A stretch of DNA of 64,000 nucleotides from Lewinellaceae bacterium. Lineage in GTDB: Bacteria; Bacteroidota; Bacteroidia; Chitinophagales; Saprospiraceae. Shown here one piece after another: positions 16,590 through 24,188 of the stretch. The stretch covers positions 310,001 to 374,000 of the forward strand of contig JACJYL010000002.1 of NCBI GenBank assembly GCA_020636105.1, given 5' to 3'. The notes under the pieces are model-generated. The model was not told the origin of the DNA. It made no database searches and was given only the letters and a program-made list of their open reading frames with translations. Each line of letters begins with the position of its first letter. The first letter of the stretch is position 1. The position numbers were made by a program, and so were the translations under genes.

Positions 16590-17282
16590 ATGAAATACAT
16601 AATAATAGGACTTGGAAACTTTGGGGCATCACTAGCCCAAAAACTAACCGAGCAAGGGAATGAAGTGATTGGAATTGATACAAATATGTCAAAAGTAGAT
16701 ACGTATAAGGAAAAAATCACACATACTATTTGTATGGATGCCACAGATGAGTTAACCGTTTCAGGGCTTCCATTGAAAGATACAGATGTAGTGCTTGTTG
16801 CCATTGGAGAAGACCAGGGAGCAAATATTATGACAACAGCACTTTTGAAAAATTTTGAAGTAACACGTTTAATAAGCCGTGCCATAAATCCATTGCACGA
16901 AAAAGTATTGCGGGCTATTGGAGTAGATGAAATTGTACACCCCGAAGAAGAAACAGCCGAACGCTGGGCCAAAAAATTATGCTTGAATAATGTAGTAGAT
17001 TCTTTTGAATTAAATCAGGATTACAGCATTTTCGAAGCAAAAGTTCCTGCTGATTATGTTGGCAAAACAGTTCAGGGAGTAAAATTTCGAAGTGAATTTA
17101 ATTTATTGGTGCTGACCATTATCAAAAAGGTAGAAGTAAAAAGTATTTTAGGAAAAACCAAAATCGAATCACAAATTCAAGGCGTAGCTGCAGCAGAGGA
17201 CATCCTCGAACCAAACGACGTTTTAGTGCTGTACGGTTCAAACAAAGATTTACAAATCTTCCTAAAACAAAAATTGAGATAA
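16590..17282 (+). CDS. TrkA/KtrA-type regulatory subunit of the K+ uptake system (RCK protein)
   Basis: 230-aa cytoplasmic protein with an N-terminal RCK/TrkA-N Rossmann domain, showing IIGLGNFGAS (residues 5-14, nucleotide-binding GxGxxG) and Asp30 after the second strand (VIGIDTN), and a C-terminal TrkA-C domain (about 140-230). Such subunits form octameric rings under the channel and gate it in response to ATP/ADP or NAD(H) and, in some, cyclic di-AMP. The size and single RCK unit match KtrA rather than the doubled E. coli TrkA. It follows the channel gene by 12 bp and must act with it. Confidence 0.92.
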   Translation: MKYIIIGLGNFGASLAQKLTEQGNEVIGIDTNMSKVDTYKEKITHTICMDATDELTVSGLPLKDTDVVLVAIGEDQGANIMTTALLKNFEVTRLISRAINPLHEKVLRAIGVDEIVHPEEETAERWAKKLCLNNVVDSFELNQDYSIFEAKVPADYVGKTVQGVKFRSEFNLLVLTIIKKVEVKSILGKTKIESQIQGVAAAEDILEPNDVLVLYGSNKDLQIFLKQKLR

Positions 17283-17423
17283 AATTTACCTTCACAATAC
17301 ATTCTCTGCAAACGGTGATGGCATCATTGATTGATTCAGCCTTTTTGTTCCTGCTAATATGAAATTCAAACCATACAAAAAAATTGTTACACAGTGCGGA
17401 GTGCACTTCACTACAAAATAAAC

Positions 17424-18008
17424 ATGATGAATCCTAAAGTTGATTGGTTTTTTGACAAAGCCTCAAAGTGGCAGGAAGAATATGGAGCCTTGAGAAGCCT
17501 CGTTCTGGACTGTATGCTGATTGAAGAATTGAAGTGGGGCTGCCCCTGTTACACCTTTCAGAAAAAAAACATCGTTCTGATTCATGGATTTAAAGAATAT
17601 TGTGCTCTTTTGTTTGTCAAAGGAGCCTTGTTAAATGATGCCAAAGGTATTCTTATCCAGCAAACGGAGAATGTACAGGCGGCCCGCCAGGTCCGGTTCA
17701 CCAATGTTAAGGAAATAGCGGAGATGGAACCTCTCTTGAAAACCTATATTTACGAAGCCATTGAAGTGGAAAAAGCCGGTTTGAAAGTGAATTTAAAAAA
17801 ACATACAGCACTCATCTTTCCAGAAGAATTTCAACAGAAGTTAGACGAAAGCCCTGCCTTAAAAGCTGCTTTTGAAGCTTTGACGCCAGGGCGGCAAAGA
17901 GCTTATAATCTTTATTTCACCGCCGCCAAACAATCCAAAACACGGGCAGCGAGGGTTGAAAAATACACGCAGCATATACTCAATGGAAAGGGATTAAATG
18001 ATGTGTAA
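17424..18008 (+). CDS. YdeI/OmdA-family (DUF1801-type) protein
   Basis: 194 aa, soluble. The N-terminal half (PKVDWFFDKASKWQEEYGALR, then KWGCPCYTFQKKNIVLIHGF) is the DUF1801 fold, and the C-terminal YNLYFTAAKQSKTRAARVEK is the YdeI/OmpD-associated motif in which small helical repeats end in a basic stretch. Some relatives have been linked to resistance against peptides and to outer-membrane protein regulation, but no activity is proven. I place the start at 17424 (MMNPK); a possible start 10 codons upstream adds a stretch that is not family-like. Not obviously in an operon with its neighbours. Confidence 0.75.
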   Translation: MMNPKVDWFFDKASKWQEEYGALRSLVLDCMLIEELKWGCPCYTFQKKNIVLIHGFKEYCALLFVKGALLNDAKGILIQQTENVQAARQVRFTNVKEIAEMEPLLKTYIYEAIEVEKAGLKVNLKKHTALIFPEEFQQKLDESPALKAAFEALTPGRQRAYNLYFTAAKQSKTRAARVEKYTQHILNGKGLNDV

Positions 18009-18118
18009 ACCTGTGCATCATTTGAATATTATTTTGTGTCTTTGGAACAGAATTTCCAACCTATGAACCTAAAGAAATGAAATTTGTCTCCTGGCTTTAT
18101 CAACAAATTCCAGTATTG

Positions 18119-18136
18119 GCTGAATTATAATTCAGC
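18119..18136. repeat. 18-bp perfect palindrome
   Basis: GCTGAAT-TATA-ATTCAGC, in the gap between the YdeI-family gene and the MFS gene, about 28 bp upstream of a promoter-like TACCTTTG. It could be an operator; no family repeats of it are seen here. Confidence 0.4.
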
Positions 18137-18163
18137 AATATTCATCTTTCCCCAAACGGATGG

Positions 18164-18171
18164 TACCTTTG
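18164..18171 (+). promoter_or_regulatory. Candidate -7 promoter box upstream of the MFS gene
   Basis: TACCTTTG matches TAnnTTTG. It predicts transcription from about 18177 and a leader of about 95 nt before the ATG at 18272. No exact -33 TTTG is found at the right distance. Confidence 0.45.
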
Positions 18172-18271
18172 TACGATCCGATCCGAGGATGCGGTTTACC
18201 CTTCGAAAATTATTTGGTAAAATAGTTTAAGCCACGTTAACCTTCACCAGGGAATGTTTTAAAACAGCGTA

Positions 18272-18808
18272 ATGACCGGGAATGAAATATTGAAAGACAG
18301 AAGATTGTATGTGATATTCAGTGTTACCCTTATCGCGGTAATGGGGGTCGCCAGTATTACCCCGGCATTACCCAAAATAGCGGGTACCTTAAACCTGACC
18401 AAACCCCAGGTGGCTTTGCTGATCAGCGCCTTTACTTTTCCGGGCATATTTTTAACCCCGGTTGCAGGAGTCCTGGCCGATCGCTGGGGAAGGAAAAGAG
18501 TATTGGTGCCGGCCTTGTTTATTTTTGCATTGGCAGGGTCAGCCATCTTCTTTTTTCATAACTTCTATCACATTATTTTACTGCGAATATTACAGGGGAT
18601 GGGCGCAGCTCCCCTAGGTTCCATTAATACGACCCTTATTGGGGATTATTTCAAGAGGCAGCAACTCCCGAAAGCAATGGGCTACAATGCCAGCGTATTA
18701 AGTTTGTCCACAGCAACCTATCCTTTGATCGGCGGATTGCTGGCAGGAGTGGTTCTTCAAAAATTTCATTTAACCCCATTTAATTTAACTTTAAGTATAA
18801 AAAATTAG
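18272..18808 (+). pseudogene. Truncated MFS transporter (N-terminal half only)
   Basis: 178 codons encode the start of a major facilitator superfamily drug/solute exporter: TM1 (residues 13-33), TM2 (46-66), signature motif A GVLADRWGRKR (66-76), TM3, TM4 with RILQGMGAAPLG (105-116) and TM5 (about 140-162). The frame then ends in an unrelated tail (HLTPFNLTLSIKN) and stops; normal members have 12 segments and about 390-400 residues. No continuation is found in any frame, because the purH promoter and gene begin at once. So the 3' half was deleted rather than frameshifted. It is unlikely to transport anything, although a half-size protein cannot be excluded. Confidence 0.8.
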
Positions 18809-18818
18809 CCTGCTTCCG

Positions 18819-18826
18819 TACCTTTG
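18819..18826 (+). promoter_or_regulatory. Candidate -7 promoter box of purH
   Basis: TACCTTTG, a full match to TAnnTTTG, 11 bp after the truncated MFS gene. Transcription would start near 18832, giving a leader of about 34 nt before the ATG at 18866. This supports that start over an in-frame ATG at 18824, which lies inside the promoter box. Confidence 0.55.
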
Positions 18827-18865
18827 CGTTTTCGTAAATATTCCGTTAAATCTTCCAGCAAAAAT

Positions 18866-20389
18866 ATGGCTGTTAAAAAGATCAAATCAGCATTGATTTC
18901 CGTCTTTCACAAAGACGGGCTTGAACCTATTATTAAGGCATTGCACGACTTGGGCGTAATCATTTATTCTACAGGAGGTACCCAGGCATTTCTGGAACAG
19001 CATGGAATACCCGTCCAAACCGTTGAAGGACTCACTTCTTACCCCTCTATCCTGGATGGCCGCGTTAAAACGCTACACCCAAAAGTTTTCGGGGGCATCC
19101 TGGCGCGCAGAGAAGCTGACCATCTAGAACAGTTGGGGCAATATGAAATTCCCGAAATCGATCTGGTTATCGTTGATCTGTACCCATTTGAAGAAACAGT
19201 AGCCCAAACCAACGATGAAAATGCCATCATTGAAAAAATCGACATCGGGGGCATTTCCCTGATCCGGGCCGCCGCCAAAAATTTTAAAGACGTGGTAGTG
19301 GTTCCTTCACGTGAGGAATATCCCATTTTACTGGAACTCTTGCAGGAAAAAGAAGGTACCACTTCTTTGGAAGACAGGAAGAACCTTGCCCGAAGAGCAT
19401 TCGGCGTGTCCTCCCACTACGACACCCATATTTTCAATTATTTCGACGACAACCAAAACAGTTCTTTTAAACAGAGCCTTAACCATTCGGAAACATTGCG
19501 TTATGGGGAGAATCCGCACCAAAATGCAGTCTTTTTTGGAAACCTTGAAGATATCTTTGAAAACCTTGGCGGAAAAGCCGTTTCATACAATAATCTCGTG
19601 GACATTGATGCGGCGGTAAATCTGATGGCTGAATTTGAACACAACCCGCCCACTTTTGCCATCCTCAAACACACCAACTCTTGTGGCCTGGCCACTTGTG
19701 ATACCATACTTGACGCGTGGAAAGCTGCCCTGGCAGGAGATAACATTTCCGCATTCGGGGGCATTCTCATCAGTAATACAACCATTGACCTGACCACAGC
19801 AAAAGAGATTGACCAAATCTTTTACGAAGTTCTCATCGCCCCCGGTTTCGAGGCCAACGCCCTGGAATATCTGCAAAAAAAGAAAAACCGGATCCTGCTA
19901 AAAATTAAAACCTTTCATCGGAATCAACATTCATTCAAAAGCCTGCTGAACGGAGTTATCCAACAAGATACAGACCTCAAACAGGATGGTCGGGAAGACC
20001 TCACAACAGCCACCCGAAAAGCGCCGTCCGAGCAGGAAATTGAAGACCTGCTTTTTGCCAGTATTGCCGTTAAGCATTTAAAATCGAATGGGATCGCTTT
20101 AGTAAAAAACAAACAATTAATCGGTATGGGGTGCGGACAGACTTCCCGCGTGGATGCCTTGAATCAGGCCATTAAAAAAGCAGCCCAGTTCGGATTTGAT
20201 ATACAAGGCGCCGTAATGGCCTCCGATGCCTTTTTCCCGTTTCCCGATTGTGTGGAAATTGCCGACCTGGCCGGAGTCCGGGCGGTCATTCAGCCGGGGG
20301 GGTCCATCAAGGATCAACTCAGCATTGATTACTGTGACGCCCACGACATGGCAATGCTCATGACGGGCACCAGGCATTTTAAACACTAA
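18866..20389 (+). CDS. purH: Bifunctional AICAR transformylase/IMP cyclohydrolase PurH
   Basis: 507 aa from the ATG at 18866 (MAVKKIKSALISV). It catalyses the last two steps of de novo purine synthesis: formylation of AICAR with 10-formyl-tetrahydrofolate and ring closure to IMP. The N-terminal MGS-like cyclohydrolase domain (1 to about 190) shows STGGTQAFL, SYPSILDGRVKTLHPKVFGG and DLVIVDLYPFEE. The C-terminal transformylase domain has LRYGENPHQ and the catalytic Lys268-His269 in KHTNSCGLA (usually KHxNPCG or KHxNACG), and it ends in the conserved FFPFPDCVEIA and IQPGGSIKD segments and a FKH C-terminus. The length matches the family. It has its own promoter and is not in a purine operon here. 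Confidence 0.96.
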   Translation: MAVKKIKSALISVFHKDGLEPIIKALHDLGVIIYSTGGTQAFLEQHGIPVQTVEGLTSYPSILDGRVKTLHPKVFGGILARREADHLEQLGQYEIPEIDLVIVDLYPFEETVAQTNDENAIIEKIDIGGISLIRAAAKNFKDVVVVPSREEYPILLELLQEKEGTTSLEDRKNLARRAFGVSSHYDTHIFNYFDDNQNSSFKQSLNHSETLRYGENPHQNAVFFGNLEDIFENLGGKAVSYNNLVDIDAAVNLMAEFEHNPPTFAILKHTNSCGLATCDTILDAWKAALAGDNISAFGGILISNTTIDLTTAKEIDQIFYEVLIAPGFEANALEYLQKKKNRILLKIKTFHRNQHSFKSLLNGVIQQDTDLKQDGREDLTTATRKAPSEQEIEDLLFASIAVKHLKSNGIALVKNKQLIGMGCGQTSRVDALNQAIKKAAQFGFDIQGAVMASDAFFPFPDCVEIADLAGVRAVIQPGGSIKDQLSIDYCDAHDMAMLMTGTRHFKH

Positions 20390-20390
20390 T

Positions 20391-20520
20391 TGGTTGCTGG
20401 TTGCTGGTAAAAACCAAGAAACGAGTAACGAGTAACGAGTAACAAGTAACGAGTAACGAGTAACCAGCAACGAGTAACGAGTAACCAGCAACGAGTAACG
20501 AGTAACGAGTAACAAGAAAC
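20391..20520. repeat. Heptanucleotide tandem repeat with inverted copies
   Basis: From 20420 there are 14 units of the 7-mer AACGAGT (variants AACCAGC and AACAAGT), ending with AAC at 20520. Just before it, 20391-20408 carries about two units of the same heptamer on the opposite strand (GGTTGCT), so the left part can fold on the AACCAGC units as a hairpin. It fills most of the gap between purH and coaX. Similar 7-mer microsatellites occur between genes in many Bacteroidota, and copy number is expected to vary between strains. Confidence 0.9.
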
Positions 20521-20586
20521 TTTAACAACTTATTAATATACACTTGAGGAGGAAAGCCGTCTTAAAGTTAAAAGAAAGGGGGAAAA

Positions 20587-21318
20587 TTGAATTTAGCAAT
20601 TGACATAGGTAATACAAGGATGAAGATTGGCGTTTTTGATGGGGATCAGCTCGTAATGAAAACCGTCTGTGAAACCGTTGAGCCGGAAAAAATAATTGAA
20701 CTGGCAACCAACCATAACGTTGAAAACATCATCTTATCTACAGTTGCAAAAGGTTTGAATAAAACCCTTATTAAGATCCTTAAAGAAAAATATTTTTTTC
20801 TTGAGTTGGATGAACATACTCCATTACCTGTCAAAAATCTGTATAAAACGCCTGCTACCCTTGGGAAAGATCGCTTGGCGGCTATCGTCGGTGCTCAAAG
20901 TCTTTCTCCGGGAAAAAATTGTCTGGTCATCGATGCAGGAAGTTGTATCACTTATGACATCCTGATGGCAGACGGAAGATTTTTGGGAGGAAATATCAGC
21001 CCCGGGGTAAAAATGCGGTTAAAAGCAATGCACACGTTTACGGAGAATTTGCCTTTACCCACAGACACAGACACCGATTTTAACTGGGGCAACAGTACGG
21101 AAACCGCTCTTTTAAACGGGGCCAGGCTTGGAACATTACTTGAAATGCAGGGATTTATTGATCTTTGCGCTAACGAATTCGGAAAAACAAACGTCTTTTT
21201 AACAGGGGGTGATGCAGAATCTTTTGCAAATAAGTTTAAAAAAAAGATATTTGTGCATTCAAATTTAGTCCTTATTGGGCTAAATAAAATTTTGAACCAT
21301 AATGTTGAAAAAAAATAA
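20587..21318 (+). CDS. coaX: Type III pantothenate kinase
   Basis: 243-aa cytoplasmic ASKHA-fold kinase that phosphorylates pantothenate in the first step of coenzyme A synthesis. The start is a TTG at 20587, chosen because it gives MNLAIDIGNTRMKIG, and the DIGNT phosphate-1 motif (residues 6-10) must be at the extreme N-terminus; the next ATG (residue 12) would delete it. A G-run (20578-20582) sits 4 bp before the TTG. Other motifs are GKDRLAAIVGA (substrate-binding GxDR) near 96 and VIDAGSCITYD (phosphate-2) near 117, then GGNISPG. The next gene overlaps it by 17 bp, so the two are translationally coupled. Confidence 0.94.
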   Translation: MNLAIDIGNTRMKIGVFDGDQLVMKTVCETVEPEKIIELATNHNVENIILSTVAKGLNKTLIKILKEKYFFLELDEHTPLPVKNLYKTPATLGKDRLAAIVGAQSLSPGKNCLVIDAGSCITYDILMADGRFLGGNISPGVKMRLKAMHTFTENLPLPTDTDTDFNWGNSTETALLNGARLGTLLEMQGFIDLCANEFGKTNVFLTGGDAESFANKFKKKIFVHSNLVLIGLNKILNHNVEKK

Positions 21319-22669
21319 CAGAATATTATTCATTGTCTTTTGTGCACTGGCACTGAGTTCCGTCTTGTCTGCCCAGGTCAGCTCACAAAATATCCGCCCC
21401 AAAATCAACTCTCCCATTTCACGATTCGGTCTTGGCAATCTAAGCCATTCTTATTTTACTGCCCAGGGGTCAATGGGCGGTTATTCCGCAGCCTTTATAG
21501 ATCCCTTTCATTTAAACATGGAAAACCCGGCGTCTTTATCCTTTCTGAGATCTACTGCTTTTGAAGTCGGGCTGAATACCAAAGTAAGCGTTCTGGAAGA
21601 CAGTAATAAAAATAAAGACAATTTCCTTGAAGGGAACCTCAACTACCTGGCCATTGGTTTTCCGATTAAAAACCCACTCAACCAGGCCCTTGACAGACTG
21701 AATTCTCCCTGGCAATTCGGTATGGCGATTAACCTCACTCCTTATTCCAATGTAGGATATGATATCAATACTTATTCCGGGGATGAAAATACCGGTTCTG
21801 TGCTGAATGTCCTGAAAGGTACAGGTGGCACCTATCGTTTTAACTGGGGCGGAGGAGCAAGGTATAAGAATTTCGCAGCTGGAGTAAACCTGGGGTATCA
21901 ATTTGGACAAATCATCAACTCCAGGTTGGTGGCTTTTGACACTTTGGCCTATTCCTACTTTACGGAATTCAGGGAGGACATGACCGTTAACGCTTTCGTA
22001 TGGAGGGCAGGCGTTCAATATGTCCACGAATTTAAATCGGACAATGACGAAGGTAAAAAGGAGTTTAATGGCAAGCGTTTCATTGTCGGTGCTTATGGCA
22101 ATAGCCAGCAAAACTTCAAAACCACCAACGCAAGTTTTATCAAGCGCGACAATGTTTTCAATACGCTGTCTACCACAGACACCATTGCCTATGAAACAGG
22201 TATTGAAGGTACCGGAGTGCTGCCTACCGAACTGACCTTTGGAATTTCCTACGAGCAAGCCAATAAATTGAGGTTAGGGGTCGATTACAGCATAAGCAAC
22301 TGGAGCCAATATAGAAATAGTATAAAACCGGATGCCCTCATGGATACCTGGAAGCTGAGTATTGGTGGAGAATACATCCCTGATATTATCTCGTACAATA
22401 ACTACTTTCAGCGGATACGTTACCGCGCCGGATTTAACACAGGCACGGATCCCCGAAGCATCCAGGGCGAACAAGTGAAATCCACCGCCATCACATTGGG
22501 TTTTGGACTACCCATCATCATGCCTCGTCAGATGGTTTCCTTCGTGGATTTCGGATTTGAATTCGGACAATACGGTGTGAAAAATATTTTGACAGAGCAA
22601 TATTTTAATTTTACCCTTGGATTGACATTAAATGACAATTCATGGTTTTTCAAAAGAAAATTTAATTAA
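21302..22669 (+). CDS. Outer-membrane beta-barrel protein of unknown function
   Basis: 455 aa with a signal peptide (about 1-24, ...SSVLSAQ). The mature part starts SPISRFGLGNLSHSYFTAQGSMGGYSAAFIDP, a pattern shared with PorV/FadL-like outer-membrane proteins of Bacteroidota, and continues with alternating amphipathic strands (FGMAINLTPYSNVGY, FAAGVNLGYQFGQI, LRLGVDYSISNWSQYR) and a final strand YFNFTLGLTLNDNSWFFKRKFN, closing on Asn rather than Phe. I infer an outer-membrane barrel of about 14 strands. It overlaps coaX by 17 bp and is followed after 6 bp by an exported helical-repeat gene. In other Bacteroidota a similar protein lies beside coaX, so the linkage looks conserved, but its function is not known to me. 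T9SS or surface-envelope function is possible. Confidence 0.75.
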   Translation: MLKKNNRILFIVFCALALSSVLSAQVSSQNIRPKINSPISRFGLGNLSHSYFTAQGSMGGYSAAFIDPFHLNMENPASLSFLRSTAFEVGLNTKVSVLEDSNKNKDNFLEGNLNYLAIGFPIKNPLNQALDRLNSPWQFGMAINLTPYSNVGYDINTYSGDENTGSVLNVLKGTGGTYRFNWGGGARYKNFAAGVNLGYQFGQIINSRLVAFDTLAYSYFTEFREDMTVNAFVWRAGVQYVHEFKSDNDEGKKEFNGKRFIVGAYGNSQQNFKTTNASFIKRDNVFNTLSTTDTIAYETGIEGTGVLPTELTFGISYEQANKLRLGVDYSISNWSQYRNSIKPDALMDTWKLSIGGEYIPDIISYNNYFQRIRYRAGFNTGTDPRSIQGEQVKSTAITLGFGLPIIMPRQMVSFVDFGFEFGQYGVKNILTEQYFNFTLGLTLNDNSWFFKRKFN

Positions 22670-22675
22670 AAAGTT

Positions 22676-24082
22676 ATGAAAAAACTACTTTATTTAACGG
22701 CAGTTTTATTGTTCACAACCCTTGCAGTTTCAACCCTCAATGCACAATGTGGGAACTGGGAAGATTCGCCAAGGAAAAGTGAAGCAGAGGATGCACACGT
22801 TGTTTACCGCAGTCTAATGAAAGGTAAACAAGTAGCCGAGTTGGACAATATGGGTCCTGAAGAGTTTAAAACTACTTTTGATCACTGGAAATTAGCCTAC
22901 GACATCGCTCCCGCAGCAGATGGCAAACGTGCTTCCCATTACTCTGACGGACGCCTCCTGATGATGTCTAAATTCAATCGGGAAAAGGATGAAACAGTAA
23001 AGAAAGAATATGCTCAGACGATCCTGCGTTTATATGACGAACAGATTCAGTGTTATGCAAACGAAGCCTACCTTTTAGGCAGAAAAGGATTTGACATGTT
23101 CTACATTTTGGGCAATGGGTATTCAATGGATACTTACAACACGCTTAAAAGTTCACTGGAAAAAGGAGGGAACACCACGGAATACATCGTATTTGACCCC
23201 CTGGCCAAAATAATGGTCTATCTTTATAAATCAAACCAAATCACTCGTGATGAGGTTATTGGGGTGTACGATAAGATAGAAAGTTCCATCAATTTCAATA
23301 TCGAAAACAACAAAGATTATGGTCAGTACTATAAAGACGTACAGGCCATCGTCACCGACGATTTCAAAGAGGTGGCCGGTGAGATTTTTGATTGTAATTA
23401 TTTTAAAAAGCGTCTGTTGCCTAAATACCATGAAAATCCTGAAAATATCGACGTGATCAGGTATGTATATGGTACACTTTCTAACCAGAATTGTGATGAA
23501 AATGATCCTGAAATGCTGGAGCTCAAGGCTAAGTACGAAGTTATCGCCAAAGCGATCAATGACTCTCTCGAGTTAGTGCGTCGCCAGGAAAATCCGATTT
23601 ATGATGCTTCGCAGCTGCAGCAGGAAGGAAAATACAGAGAAGCCATCGATCGTTACCAGGAAGGCATTGAATCTACGGATGATAACGAATCCAAGGCTCA
23701 GGCTTATTACAGTATCGCATTTATCCAGACCTGGCAGTTTGAGCAATTCCAGTCTGCTCGTTCCAATGCCCAAAAAGCCGCCAATTTAAAATCAGGATGG
23801 GGCAAGCCATACATCCTCATTGGTGACATGTATGCAAAATCCAGCAGAAGCTGTGGCGACGATTGGGATGCACGCTTGGCTATTCTTGCAGCCCTCGCAA
23901 AATATCGCTACGCACGCTCTATTGATCCAGAATCTGCCGATGATGCCAACAAACGAATCGGAAATTATTCAGCCGCAAGACCTGAAAAACAGGAAGGCTT
24001 CATGCGCGGGGTTTCTGAAGGACAAAAAGCCAGAGTAGGTTGCTGGATTGACGAAGTCGTCACCATTGAATTTAACGACTAA
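22676..24082 (+). CDS. Exported TPR-like protein, paralogue 1
   Basis: 468 aa with a classic signal peptide (MKKLLYLTAVLLFTTLAVSTLNA, cleavage before QCGNWEDSP). The body is helical and TPR-like, clearest in its C-terminal third (YDASQLQQEGKYREAIDRYQE, KAQAYYSIAFIQTWQFEQFQ, GWGKPYILIGDMYAKSSRSC), and ends KARVGCWIDEVVTIEFND. The next gene encodes a paralogue with the same order of elements (middle segment IFDCNYFKKRLLPKYHENPE, tail VGCW...TTI). No catalytic motif is seen. It follows the outer-membrane protein gene by 6 bp, so the order coaX, barrel protein, TPR protein is probably one transcript, which ends at the terminator 24107-24165. A periplasmic or outer-membrane-associated scaffold role is likely but unproven. 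Confidence 0.75.
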   Translation: MKKLLYLTAVLLFTTLAVSTLNAQCGNWEDSPRKSEAEDAHVVYRSLMKGKQVAELDNMGPEEFKTTFDHWKLAYDIAPAADGKRASHYSDGRLLMMSKFNREKDETVKKEYAQTILRLYDEQIQCYANEAYLLGRKGFDMFYILGNGYSMDTYNTLKSSLEKGGNTTEYIVFDPLAKIMVYLYKSNQITRDEVIGVYDKIESSINFNIENNKDYGQYYKDVQAIVTDDFKEVAGEIFDCNYFKKRLLPKYHENPENIDVIRYVYGTLSNQNCDENDPEMLELKAKYEVIAKAINDSLELVRRQENPIYDASQLQQEGKYREAIDRYQEGIESTDDNESKAQAYYSIAFIQTWQFEQFQSARSNAQKAANLKSGWGKPYILIGDMYAKSSRSCGDDWDARLAILAALAKYRYARSIDPESADDANKRIGNYSAARPEKQEGFMRGVSEGQKARVGCWIDEVVTIEFND

Positions 24083-24106
24083 ATTGTATTTCTTTAATTT
24101 GTCTGA

Positions 24107-24165
24107 GAAAAGAGACCTTAGATACGGAAATCTTTAAAAGCCTTCCTTATCTCAGGTCTCTTTTC
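24107..24165 (+). terminator. Long hairpin terminator between the two paralogues
   Basis: GAAAAGAGACCTTAGATA (24107-24124) pairs with TATCTCAGGTCTCTTTTC (24148-24165), with one mismatch and a loop of about 23 nt; a T-rich end allows termination on both strands. The downstream lipoprotein gene starts 24 bp later and must have read-through or its own promoter. Confidence 0.7.
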
Positions 24166-24188
24166 GTTTATGCCATAAAAAATAGATT

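Noticed and set aside
20419..20520. Minus-strand frame coding for repeated LLVTRYS
   Set aside because: It is a translation of the heptamer microsatellite and lies over the end of purH; no gene features.
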